Positions 24,352-34,767 of a stretch of 64,000 bases of DNA are shown one piece after another. The stretch's first letter is position 1. Each line of letters begins with the position of its first letter. Source of the DNA: Panagrolaimus kolymaensis (taxonomy: Eukaryota; Nematoda; Chromadorea; Rhabditida; Panagrolaimidae); NCBI GenBank assembly GCA_028622995.1, contig JAJQJQ010000004.1, forward strand, positions 1,240,001 to 1,304,000. The letters run 5' to 3'. Under the pieces are notes generated by a model. It saw only the letters and a program-made list of their open reading frames with translations. It searched no databases and was not told where the DNA came from. The translations under genes and the position numbers were made by a program.

Positions 24352-24756
24352 AACTATTAATTGATCCTCATTCTTATTTTTACTCGTCTCTCTTTTCTTA
24401 ATTTCTTGTCATCCATGATTTTTATTAATTTTAATTTGTTTTAAATGCTTAAAAATAAAAAATAATAATGTTTTATTGGACTAATTAAACAATAAGCCTC
24501 CTACGGCTTACATAAGTTACGACAGATAAATTTGGTAAAACGAATGTTGGAAGAAAATTTTTTAAAAAAGCATCATATTATTTTCATTTGCTTTCAAGCA
24601 TCATCATCACATGCTTCTTTTTTGACTAATAAAAACAAAAATACTAAGAAAAAAAGGAAAAAAATTCTTTTTTGGAAAATGAATATTTTTTTGTTATCAA
24701 AAACGAAACCATTATTATTTAAAAAAAATTTTATTTCATGTTTTTATAACCACAAA

Positions 24757-25328
24757 ATGGAAATATATTTTTTATTCCTCGCCTTCTTCTTCTTTGAATT
24801 TATGGACAGCGGTGTACGGTATGTCTATCTAATTTTAGTTAGAAATAATTACCAAGAAAGATATTTAGATCGAATGATGATTATGTTGAAATTGATCGAC
24901 AAGATCGTTATTATTTTAAAGGTACGGTTGTATGTAAGGATGGTAAAGTTAATCATAAAGGTCTAAAAAATAATCCCATCCTTTATTCATCCGATTGCCA
25001 TCGAAATATAATTGTTCCACATTTACAAGTTTGGGAAAATGATGCCTTCTTTGATATGGATGATTGTGAGGCAGTTGGATATATTTTTGAGCATCCACAA
25101 AATCCAGATTTTGGAAAATTTGATTTCACAGCAAAATTTGATGATCCAGGTGATAAAGTTGAATTATATTTTTATTTTAAAAATATTTGCACTGATGGAG
25201 ATTCGTTTCGAACTACCATTGTTTCAGCAAACATCGATTTGATATATTTGATAAAAGAAGGTTCATCAGTAACATCAGAAGATTATAATATTTATCTCAA
25301 TGAAGATTATAATATTACTAGTGATTAA
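24757..25328 (+). CDS. Small secreted transthyretin-like protein
   Basis: Two exons (24757-24818, 24857-25328) encode 177 residues. A very hydrophobic signal peptide of about 16 residues is followed, after a 38-nt intron, by a mature part containing YYFKGTVVCKDGK, which resembles the first strand of nematode transthyretin-like proteins, four cysteines in all, and VELYFYFKNIC, which resembles the conserved PYLYIYHKC-type strand. Such proteins are secreted and nematode-expanded; most have unknown roles. The acceptor (ACCAAG) is weaker than usual, so the exon 1 junction is the least certain part. Family assignment rests on pattern resemblance only. Confidence 0.6.
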
Positions 25329-25880
25329 GCTTGTTGTTATTTCGTCTATCTGTTTTTGGGTTTAAAAATAAATTTCGAAATTTTTATTATAAAAGTTTTA
25401 AAGTGGCAAAAGCAACACCAAAAAAAATTTCATTATTGTTTTGACTGAAAACAATAAATCATAAAAAAAAATTTAATATTAAATAAAAATAATTTGATAA
25501 GTCATTGTTTCATCGCGTATTTCTATTTTTGAAACTAATTGTTATGTTAGCTATCACATTGACAACCATTTACTACAAAAGGAAGATAAAAAAATCAAAT
25601 ATGATAAACTCACTTTTCAATGCCGAGAATAAGAAAGTTTTATCAGTAAACTTACATATTTCTATCTAACGAAGATTTTGAAAATGCGGTAATGCCCTTC
25701 CACTTCGAGACCCGCTCTTGGTTGAAAGTTATACGGTCATTTGCTTTAGTAAACAATTCTTTGTTTTCCACTTTTTTCAATCATGTTTCATTTCGACGTT
25801 TTTTCCATGACATTAATATTTTTAAACGATGTCCGTGTTATTTGTGTTATCCATTTATTAATACGCCTCAAATTTAAAAT
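25329..25880. other. Intergenic upstream of MOV10-like helicase
   Basis: About 550 bases with no supported exon. It ends at a polypyrimidine AG just before the helicase start. Confidence 0.4.
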
Positions 25881-25890
25881 ATTTTTTTAG
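25881..25890 (+). promoter_or_regulatory. Probable trans-splice acceptor
   Basis: A run of T followed by AG lies five bases before the helicase ATG, with no upstream coding exon, as expected for spliced-leader addition. Confidence 0.5.
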
Positions 25891-25895
25891 GCAGC

Positions 25896-28429
25896 ATGGA
25901 TGATATTATTCAGAACTTGAACGATCTTGCCATTAATAATGATGAGCAAATGGAAATGGACGACAATCTTTCCCATAATCTCGCCTCAATCTTAGCTTCA
26001 TCTAAGCATTTTGAACCAGACTATATCAAAACTGTTGAAGACTTATTCAACAATGGACCAGAATATGGCTTATTCGACAACTTCTTTCCTTCTGATGCAA
26101 TGGATAGCTTGACCATGGATTATGGAAATGATCCTTTATTGGCCACCATGAAATTTAATGCTTATGCTCATGTGATGTACATTGAAGAAATTGTAAGGCT
26201 TTGTATATTGTAATCTTTTTTATAAACTTATATTGCAGGTTCGATCGTCAACTCCTCTTATCGATGGTACATCACCAACTGTAACGTATGTCAAAATAAA
26301 TTCGATGACTTTGAAGTTCAATCTGCCACATCCTGATTTTACTTTGAACACCGCTAGTTGTATTTTTTGTCTTACCAACGACTTACATGGCAATGGAGTG
26401 TTTTATGTTATGGATGGTCAAGCTAAGATTGTGGATGGAAAATTGCTGCTTACTGTTCAAAACCGTGACATTCCTCCTTTAAAATCTTCTGATGTAAGTT
26501 TACGCTTCTTGCATATTATAACAACTTACTTGCTTTTTTTAGAAATACACTGTGTTTGAAAAACCATTTGAAAATAACTTTGAAAATTGGCAGCATATGA
26601 TTCAAACTATTCGAAATGATAGAACAGTATCACGTAAAGTTTTTGGTCCTTTTGAAATGGTAAGCTGTTTATATTTTTTAATGAAATTATCTATGAGCCA
26701 TTTTTAGACACCAATTGAACGATTCCTTGAAATGCGCAAAAGTAAGAGAGACACAATTTTGGATATGGTCGAAGATTTCTTCAACGACGAACAAAAGGAT
26801 GCCCTCTTTTCCATGCTTTTTCAAGATAGTAAATATGCTTTTGTGCTTTTTGGACCTCCAGGGACAGGTTTGTTTGTTGCTAGATTATTCAAGCATTATC
26901 ATTTTTGTTTGTTTTAGGTAAAACTACAACTTTGGTTGAAGCAATTAGAGTAATTATTCAAAATCCTCGTATGCCTGCTCGTGGAAAACCTCGTTTTCTC
27001 ATTTGCACTCCATCAAATTCTGCTGCTGATGCTTTTGCTCTTGCTTTAATAAAGCGAAACTTCCTTCCGAAAACTGCTATCTTTCGTGCAATTGCATCTC
27101 GTTATGATGAGGAAGCTCGTGATCCACGAATTGAAGAAATCACTATGAAAGATGATCGCGGTTTTTATTCTTTTCCTGCAAACAAGAAAGGCTTTGAAGG
27201 ATATCAAGTTGTCATTTCTACTATTGGCTTTTGTCCTAATTTGAAATTAGCTGGAAGAAAGTTCTTTTCACATATCATCATTGACGAAGCTGGACAATGT
27301 CTTGAACCTGAAACATTTATTCCATTATCCTTCTTTGCTTGCGATAATACTAATGTCATCCTTGCTGGCGATCCTCATCAACTTGGTCCTGTTGTTACAA
27401 GCAATTTTTTGAACGATGAAAGATTTGGTTAGTTATTTTTGTCTCTTGCTTTTAACTTCGTTTGTCTTTTTTTAGGAATGACAAGTAGCCTCGTAAGATT
27501 GTCACAACAACTAGAATACAGAGATGATGAGTAAGTTTTTACTTCATTAGAAATCTTTTTAATCGTTCACTTTTTAGCCGTCTAATGGTTCAACTAAAGA
27601 ATAATCATCGAAGTCATAAATTCATCGTGGACATGGCATCTTATATGTTTTACAACAATACATTACGACCAACTTATCCATGTGGACACGATTCTCTTTG
27701 TGAATCTCCTATTTTAGAGGGAAGTGTAAGTTGATTTTTTCTTTGTATTTACTTCACTAAACCTTTTCATTTTTAGAAGATTCCCGTTCGATTTGTTTGT
27801 GTTTATGGTCAAGAGGTTGATGCAACACCATCATATTACAATGTGGCTGAAATTGAAGCTGTTGAATCGTATGTTAAAGAATGTTTAAAGCCTCAATACA
27901 GCTTGGATCCAGCCGATATTGGAATTGTTTGTCCTTATCGAGAAAATGTAAACTCTTTTTTTCATTTTTCTTTTTTTACATACTCAATTTTTAGGTTCGT
28001 CGTTTACAAGCACGCTTCAGAAAATATCCTCAAATGACCATCGACACTGTTGAACGATTTCAAGGAAGTGAACGCCGCATCATTATTATGACTACCGTAC
28101 GAACTAAAAGCCTGGGATTTTTGAATGAATACAGAGTAAGTTACTTTTATAACCTTTACCACAATTTGATCTGATTTTCTTTTTAGCGTTTTAACACTGC
28201 TATCACACGAGCTAAACATATGCTTATTGTCATCGGAAATCCTGATATTCTTTTGCAAGATGAAACATGGAAAATGTATGCTTTTTCTTTCATTTATTTA
28301 TATTTACATTCAATAATTTTTAGATTTTTATATCATCTCTACTTCAATGATTGCTTTGATCCTAACACTAATGATCCTGAAATGTTGGAATATTGGCACA
28401 ACTATTTTACCTCTATTGGATATGCTTAA
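25896..28429 (+). CDS. MOV10/Armitage-like SF1 RNA helicase
   Basis: Eleven exons (25896-26192, 26239-26493, 26543-26659, 26708-26867, 26918-27427, 27476-27530, 27578-27725, 27777-27947, 27995-28135, 28187-28275, 28324-28429) encode 682 residues with introns of 45-51 nt. Superfamily 1 motifs are complete: GPPGTGKTT at about 272-280, DEAGQ at 399-403 within IIIDEAGQCLEPE, GDPHQLGP, NNHRSH, TVERFQGSERR, and NTAITRAKHMLIVIGN. The DEAG box with EPE and the motif order place it in the MOV10/SDE3 branch of the Upf1-like helicases, which act in small-RNA silencing and transposon control. The roughly 270 residues before motif I are shorter than in vertebrate MOV10. It ends 120 bp from the convergent gene at 28550. 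Confidence 0.92.
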
Positions 28430-28549
28430 ATTATCATAATGATTCCATATTTTATTAATTTGTTTTGTTTGAATAATGTTTGTTGAAATTCTTGTATCGT
28501 GTTTCTGTGATAATAAATATAAATTGTTTTTATTTTTGGTGTAAATCAA

Positions 28550-29211
28550 TTAATTGTCTATTAATACAATCATCATAGAAAAAATAGCAAAATCTAACAA
28601 AATCCAGTATGCAAAAGTAAGCCCAAGATCAACGCATCGTTCTCGACAGACATGTAATTCTTGAACAGTTGCAGCATCAGTTATTGCGATTTCAGAGCAT
28701 CCAGCAGCCTTCCGAACATTCTAAAATGAAAGTAAAAATCACGTCATATCAGAAAAGGATGAGAAAGCGATAAACTTACATTAAGAAGAATTTTCCATTC
28801 ATCACGTGAAACATAATCATATGGATAATCATTTTTTGGTGCAGGAAGACAGGCGCCTTTAAATTCATTTGTCCATACACAAGCAATAGGCCATTTCAAA
28901 CTTTCTTCAGCAAGTAAATATCCATAACGATCATCAGTACAAAATTTATTTTTTTGGCGGAGTCGTTCAGCATATGCAGTGTGTCTGAAAATAATAATAA
29001 TAACGGTACAAAGCACAAAAAATTTCAAAGCAAATATTGACACTTACAAATTGGGTAAATTTCTTAAAATATCAAATTCTTTTTTCAAGGTTGTCCATTG
29101 AACACGATCATTTTTAGAACACACTGTACGTATATCACAATCAAATAATTTATTTTCTCCATTAACAGTGTTTAGAAAAATTACAAGCACAAGTAAAAAA
29201 TACATAATCAT
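28550..29211 (-). CDS. Cysteine-rich secreted or membrane protein, unrecognised
   Basis: Three exons (29048-29211, 28780-28984, 28550-28720) encode 179 residues. The start is the ATG at 29211; the open frame extends upstream only through a TTG. A signal peptide of about 20 residues (YFLLVLVIFLNTVNG) is followed by eight cysteines and a Trp/Tyr-rich middle (YGYLLAEESLKWPIACVW). The C terminus is hydrophobic (FAYWILLDFAIFSMMIVLI), suggesting a membrane anchor or a GPI signal. I do not recognise the family. It is probably the third cistron of an operon: its start lies 106 bp after the stop of the preceding gene, with a GTGTTAG acceptor about 23 bases before the ATG. Confidence 0.75.
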
Positions 29212-29317
29212 AAAAAGTAAATTTGACAATAACTAACTAACACAGAGAAAAAGTAATAAATAACAAAGAAAATGCAAATTTGAAACAAAAAGGTGTTTGC
29301 AGACAGACTTCACAGAT

Positions 29318-29675
29318 TCATTCCATAGCAGCATCTTGTTCTTCATTTTCTGGTTTGACGTATCCTGCTTTTATGAGTTCTTCCCTAAAAATACAGATGT
29401 AAATCAAAGCCAAATAAAAATGAGAAAGCATACCTTAAAGCTTTAGTAAACTCTTTACCCGATTCAGTTTCAACGCCACCTTGAAGCCATAAATTTCTTT
29501 TTGGAGCTAACGTTGCTGGTTCAACTGGTATTTTAGGAAATTCTTCATCATGACCCAACAATTTTTGCTGCTTTTGTTGTTCTGTAAGAGTTGGAAATAC
29601 AGTATGAAGAGGTCTGAAGCCTTCTGGTGGATAAACAGGAGATGCAAAGTTGATTGGATTTGAATCGTTTGACAT
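29318..29675 (-). CDS. Small acidic/polar protein, unrecognised
   Basis: Two exons (29434-29675, 29318-29384) encode 102 residues with no signal peptide or membrane segment. The sequence is Pro- and Glu-rich (FASPVYPPEGFRPLHTVFP, FPKIPVEPATLAPKRNLWL, ALREELIKAGYVKPE). It looks like a conserved eukaryotic small protein, but I cannot name it. A TTGTTTAG acceptor sits two bases before the ATG, fitting trans-splicing, and the gene begins 180 bp after the stop of the L45 gene, fitting an operon with a mitochondrial ribosomal protein. A mitochondrial role is possible by association only. Confidence 0.7.
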
Positions 29676-29677
29676 TT

Positions 29678-29686
29678 CTAAACAAA
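29678..29686 (-). promoter_or_regulatory. Probable operon trans-splice acceptor
   Basis: A pyrimidine-rich TTGTTTAG on the minus strand ends two bases before the ATG of the 102-residue gene, within a 180-bp intercistronic gap. Confidence 0.5.
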
Positions 29687-29855
29687 AAACAGCAATGATA
29701 AAAGTTACAGTACAGTTTTTAGATAAATTTTTTTGTTGGTAATAACCATTGGCAAAAAAAAGAGCAATAATTTATAAAGTTTACATATTATATTTTAATC
29801 AATCAACAAACAAACAAAAATATTAAAAGCTAATACACTATGATTCCTAAATGAA

Positions 29856-31160
29856 TTACGCATCTTTTTCATTTGATTTTTCAAGTTCCTTCGTTCGTTC
29901 AACGACTCTTAATTTCAAAGGCTTGCTTGCACTTGGTCGCTGTTCTTCATCAATCGGCAAACTTTCAATAATTTTGCTATCCAAAGGACCTTTCTTTGGA
30001 GCAATACCAGAAGGATAAACTTTATCATGAAGACGCCATTTACCATCGAAGGTTGCAACATGATTTTCAAAGACGACATATTCTACAGTATCTTTTTCTT
30101 CAGTATCAGAACCTAACAGAAGCTTCCCAAATCGATCATAAATTGCTAATTTCTAAAAAAAAAATTGTAAGAAATATGTATAAGCAAGCAAATCACAAAC
30201 CTGAATAGAGCTAATTCGGGCAATAACTTGAGCAATATCATTACCAGATTTATATGGATTGTCAGCGACTCGAACATTCACAATTTGCGTTGTTTCATTA
30301 AATCGAATTAGTTCCCAATGAACAGAACCATTTTCAACATCAGGCCACATTTTCTAAAAAGCATGCTTTAAAAAATTGTCGCAGAATAATGTTGCAATGA
30401 TAAAGTAAATACTTACACTAAAGGCATGCTCAGTAATAAGTTCGTGAAGCTCATTCTTATTACGAGTAACTAAAGCTTTATGAGCTTTAATATAAATATC
30501 ATCAAGTTCTATTGGAAGGGTTTTAGTGCTAAACTTTTGAAAGCCTTCTTTTCCTCTGATTCTTCTGGCGCTTTTAAAATTATGCCAATAATGTGAGAGA
30601 TATTCTTTTGATTTTTCCTTTAATGATTTCGTTGAAACAGGAGGATTTTCATCAGTTGCGGTGACATGACCAGGTTTAACAAATGGATCGATAACTCCAT
30701 CTAAAAATAAGTAAAGTTAAAAACAAAATTTGGAAGTAAAATCTTACAAAATGATTGAAGAGTCGTTTCATGTTCAGCCCATGATCGTGGTGTAACATCT
30801 TTGAAAGGATTAATACCTTTTTTAAGAAAGTGTAATCTCAGTTCATTTGGAGCCATTTTTTCACGTTCACGGAATTCCGAATCTTCTGGTAATTCAATAA
30901 TCATTGTCTTTGCAGCACGAGCCTAAAATAATTGTATATATAATTTTCAGTTATAAAATATATTTAAAAAATTATACCCTTCGGAATCTTTTCTCATTTA
31001 TGTGAGTATTTCGATTTGCTTTAGCTCGATTTGAGCGTTTAAGACCAAGAAACAGTGCGAGATCATGACGTTCTTTGTGATGATGAACATAACATTTTTG
31101 AGTAATTTGTCCAACAGATCCCAGCAGCCGAAATTCTGTTATTAATGAACGTAAGAGCAT
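29856..31160 (-). CDS. mrpl-45: Mitochondrial large-subunit ribosomal protein L45
   Basis: Five exons (30978-31160, 30748-30922, 30417-30700, 30201-30353, 29856-30152) encode 363 residues. The N terminus is Arg/Leu-rich, like a mitochondrial targeting peptide. The middle shows the conserved KGINPFKDVTPRSWAE segment, and the C-terminal half has a Tim44-like fold (YIKAHKALVTRNKNELHELI, MWPDVENGSVHWELIRF, VEYVVFENH, GKWRLHDK), as in human MRPL45. In the family it lies at the peptide exit tunnel and tethers the mitoribosome to the inner membrane. It heads a probable three-gene operon, with gaps of 180 and 106 bp to the following genes, and is divergent from the TFIIIC gene (285 bp between starts). 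Confidence 0.92.
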
Positions 31161-31445
31161 AGCTTAATTATGCACACCAATAAAAAGGAATCAAGAAACA
31201 AATTTATGGAAACTTGATCGAAGAAAAACTTGAAGCAAAGAAAAGAAAAGTAAAAAAGTGAAGCGTAAAAGAAAAGTCATTTGGCAAACTGTTATGCAAA
31301 CGCAAAAGCCAAATTGCTAATGCTTTTTATTGAAATAATTTTGATTGAAAAATTGAGACTTTTGTTTCTGAATTTAGATAATTTGTAACATCATCCATTT
31401 CCTATTTTCTTTATAAATAGTGTTAATTATTATCCAATTGATCGA

Positions 31446-32237
31446 ATGGAAAATTTGCCTAACCAAGAAGAAGCAGAACTAATGCCAGAAGATACTCCAT
31501 CTCAATCTGAAATGCCAGCAGAACGAGAATCTCAAGACGTTGAAATGGAAGAAGCACCAAATCCAACTCAAGACTCTTCTTCATCAATTCCTACTAAACA
31601 AGAACTATCTTCTGCTTCAGCTGCTCCAGAATCTCTTTTCAAAAATGAAGCTTTGAATAGAATTTATAATCTTGTTAAACCACCTGGTCATGCAGCTTCT
31701 AATCCCAAAGATATTACAGGTAATTTATTATTTTTTTCTTTTCTTCTTTACTTTTTTTTATATTTTTTAGAAGAAATTTTGATTCAAAATGAAGATATGT
31801 TTCAAGAAAATGGCACAGAAGAAGCTGACGATGAATGGTTGTCAAGTGACGAAATAGAAGAATCTTTTGCTGTTGTGGATATTAATGGTTTCGTTGATTC
31901 AAATGTTATCAATGAACGAGTAAGCGACGATTTATGCACAATTCGTCATGTGGAAACTGAAAATCCTGTTGTACAAATTGGTGGTCAACTTTTTGCTGGA
32001 AAATACAAAGAAGCTGAAGGCTCCATTCTCGTCATTGAACAAAATAATCAAATTGGTCAAAGATCTTTTTCATTGGCTGGTATTACCGATATTATTATTG
32101 ATGCTCGAAAAACTTATCTTTATGCAAAAGGTGATGAAGAATCAAATGAACCTGGTGAAATACGAAGACCAATCAACATGAAACTTGAACAACTTAATAA
32201 CCGAGCTTTACCTTCTTATTTTAAAAAGAAACTTTGA
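31446..32237 (+). CDS. TFIIIC subunit 6 (GTF3C6) homologue
   Basis: Two exons (31446-31719, 31771-32237) encode 246 residues. The first 100 residues are Glu/Ser/Pro-rich and probably disordered. The C-terminal part carries the TFIIIC subunit 6 domain at about 125-185: DINGFVDSNVINE, IGGQLFAGKYKEAEGSILVIE, matching the human pattern of an IDSD-like strand followed by FAGEYEDTLGT. In the family it is a small subunit of the factor that binds tRNA and 5S gene promoters for RNA polymerase III. The single 51-nt intron is a multiple of three and has no stop, so retention would insert 17 hydrophobic residues. It is divergent from the mrpl-45 operon. Confidence 0.8.
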   Translation: MENLPNQEEAELMPEDTPSQSEMPAERESQDVEMEEAPNPTQDSSSSIPTKQELSSASAAPESLFKNEALNRIYNLVKPPGHAASNPKDITGNLLFFSFLLYFFLYFLEEILIQNEDMFQENGTEEADDEWLSSDEIEESFAVVDINGFVDSNVINERVSDDLCTIRHVETENPVVQIGGQLFAGKYKEAEGSILVIEQNNQIGQRSFSLAGITDIIIDARKTYLYAKGDEESNEPGEIRRPINMKLEQLNNRALPSYFKKKL

Positions 32238-32682
32238 TTTGTTTGTACATTTTTTGTAACATTTTTTGTTGTTGTTGTTGATTTATAAATAAATTTTTTC
32301 TTTCTTTAGTTTATCTAGACTTTGGTATTATGAATAATCTTCTTAAAAGTGCCAGCTTACTATGCATTCCAAAATTCTGAAAGAAAAAAAGAAGCTTATA
32401 GTGTGGCACTAAGCTTCTTATAACATTTTTGCAAATACGTTTCAAATATTTTTTTCTTCAAGTATGTATGTACATTAGTTTTACTAAAAATCCAATGTTT
32501 TTGTTATTGTTTTTCATTGAAGTGTTATTGTTGTTGTTGTAATAAAATCCAGCAGTATTTATGAAGAAGAAGAAGAAATAACAAATTTATACAAACACGT
32601 TTTAAAATTCATTTTGAAAGTCATCTCACATGAAAATCAAAATGGAAGTAAACATCTAAAAGAAACTCGTAATAATATTTTT
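32238..32682. other. 3' flank between convergent TFIIIC-6 and membrane-protein genes
   Basis: About 440 bases with an AATAAA near 32288 for the plus-strand gene. No other feature was recognised. Confidence 0.45.
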
Positions 32683-33930
32683 TTATGAATTTTGTAATTG
32701 TTGAAGACGATTTTTTTGTTTGAAATTTGGTGGAAGTCCAGCACCAGTTAATTTTCTTACAAATTTATTGCTGCTCGTCAATGTTGAATTTGATGATTTT
32801 TTTGGCTCATCATCATCCATTGAACGACTTCTTTGAGTGGTAGCTGCATTCTCACGACTACTTGCAAAAAAGTCATCATCATTATCACTAAATATATCAT
32901 TTAATGATTGATGTAAAGATGGCGGACAGCTCAAATATCCTTCTTCATTTTGTAATTCATAAATTCGTTTTGGATAAGGAATTTTCGTTGGAATTGCTTC
33001 TATTTTATCTAAAAAATGAGTAATGAATTATTATTAAGCTTTTATAAATCGGATTAAAGCTTTTGCGTTCTTCGAATGGTATTTTCTTAAAATCAAAAAA
33101 ACATGATACATCAAATGTAATGTTAATCTTGCTTATTTTTTTCCACCCACATAATTATGTAGCACAAAAAATATGAGTAGCAAAAATATGGGACGACTGG
33201 CTTACAGTAAATTTTGATATGAAACAAAAAAAATTGGGTAGCTACTAGCACTGCATTACAAATAAATTGTTTTAGGGATGGATGAGTTACAGTAAAAACA
33301 TTTTCATAAGGTATTATTTTATTTTATGGAATTTTATTTCGAAATATTTATTAATTTTCTCTGATTCAGTCTTTCTTAACTATTGACTTTAATTCTTAAA
33401 ACTAAAATGCCAATTCGCTTACCGTTTCTTCTCTCATGATGTTGAATAATGACGGTACCATTTTTAGTTTTTAATTTTCCTTTCCTTTCTTCATCAGGTC
33501 CATTACAAACTTTTGCAAGAAAATAAAATAACATTAAAATCATTACAATACCAATTAAAACAAAAATTAATAAAAATACGCTGGCGAGTGATTGTCCTGC
33601 GGGTTGAGAGGTTCGACCAAATATTCCACCAGCAAATGTATTTTTAACTCTTTCCTCCATTTGTGGTTTACGATAATTTGTTGGCGGAAGTAAAACTGTA
33701 TCATTATGGTCATGTATCAAATCTGCCACCATATCCGCTGATGGTGGAGGTCGAACTCGATGATGGCGGTGTCTTAAAATGGGTGATGCCGTCGTTAATG
33801 ATGATTGATTAATTTCTTTATTATCTGGTGGCATAATAATTTCTGATGATGACATTGAAATAGGAAATGATGTTGAAGCATCCGATGATGAGGAAGAAGA
33901 AGGAGAGGAAGAAATGCCAACTGCAGGCAT
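32683..33930 (-). CDS. Single-pass membrane protein, unrecognised
   Basis: Two exons (33423-33930, 32683-33008) encode 277 residues. The first 110 are Ser-rich and then His/Arg/Pro-rich. One transmembrane helix spans about 116-138 (VFLLIFVLIGIVMILMLFYF). The C-terminal 135 residues are polar, with an acidic run (DNDDDFF) and a basic end (NKFVRKLTG). There is no cleavable signal peptide, so the topology is probably type I or III. The 414-nt intron is unusually long for this window. An ATTTTTTAG acceptor touches the ATG on its 5' side, fitting trans-splicing or a further upstream exon. I do not recognise the family. Confidence 0.75.
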
Positions 33931-34767
33931 CTAAAAAATTTTGGAATTTTTTCTTCTTCTTAAAAAAAAAACCGAAGAAAAAAAAAGAAAGTTAACAATT
34001 GAATTTGCGGATAACAAAAAGAAGAGATAATAATCGCGTATTGAAAAAAAGAAGTAGGGAAGGGCACAAAAAAAAAAGTGAATTTGTTTTTGAACCTTTT
34101 AAAGCTTTTTCAAAGAAGCGGAAGTAACAAGAAGGTGGCGGCGTATGTATGCAGAGAAAAAGAAACCAATAATACGCATATTATTTTTGGAAGTTTGCAA
34201 GGTTTTTTGGTTGAAAAAAAATAGGAGAAACTATAGTCAGTTTTTACAAAATTTCAGAATAAAATATTAGCTTTGGACTCTTTAAATAATTTTTTTAAGT
34301 TAGTAGTTTTTGAATTCTTTTATAACCTCAAATTGTAGCCCTCCGATTAAAAATTCTACCACCCGCGCATCAAAATTGCATATTCAGCAACAACAACAAT
34401 AAATAAAAAAAGGAGGATGAATAAAAACTTAAAACTTATAAATTTTGAGGGAAAGTAAAAAAAAGTAGCCAAGCCATAACAGCTTTGCTTCAAAAAAAAA
34501 TATACCCATCTCATGTTTGTTGTTCCATTTCAAAGAAAAAGTCACTCGCGCAAGACAAAAGTATTATTTATTTGCGGTTGAACGATTAATAAAAAAAGAA
34601 AAATACAGCCGAAAAAGAAAATGGAAATGAAATGGATAGTTATCAATCAAATCAAAGCAGAAAAAAATGTTTGTACCACATTTATTTTTTTAATTAAAAT
34701 TATTAAGAGCTTTTTAACATCACACATCCGTAATCAAGTCTAAGACATACATAACACATCTGAAAAA

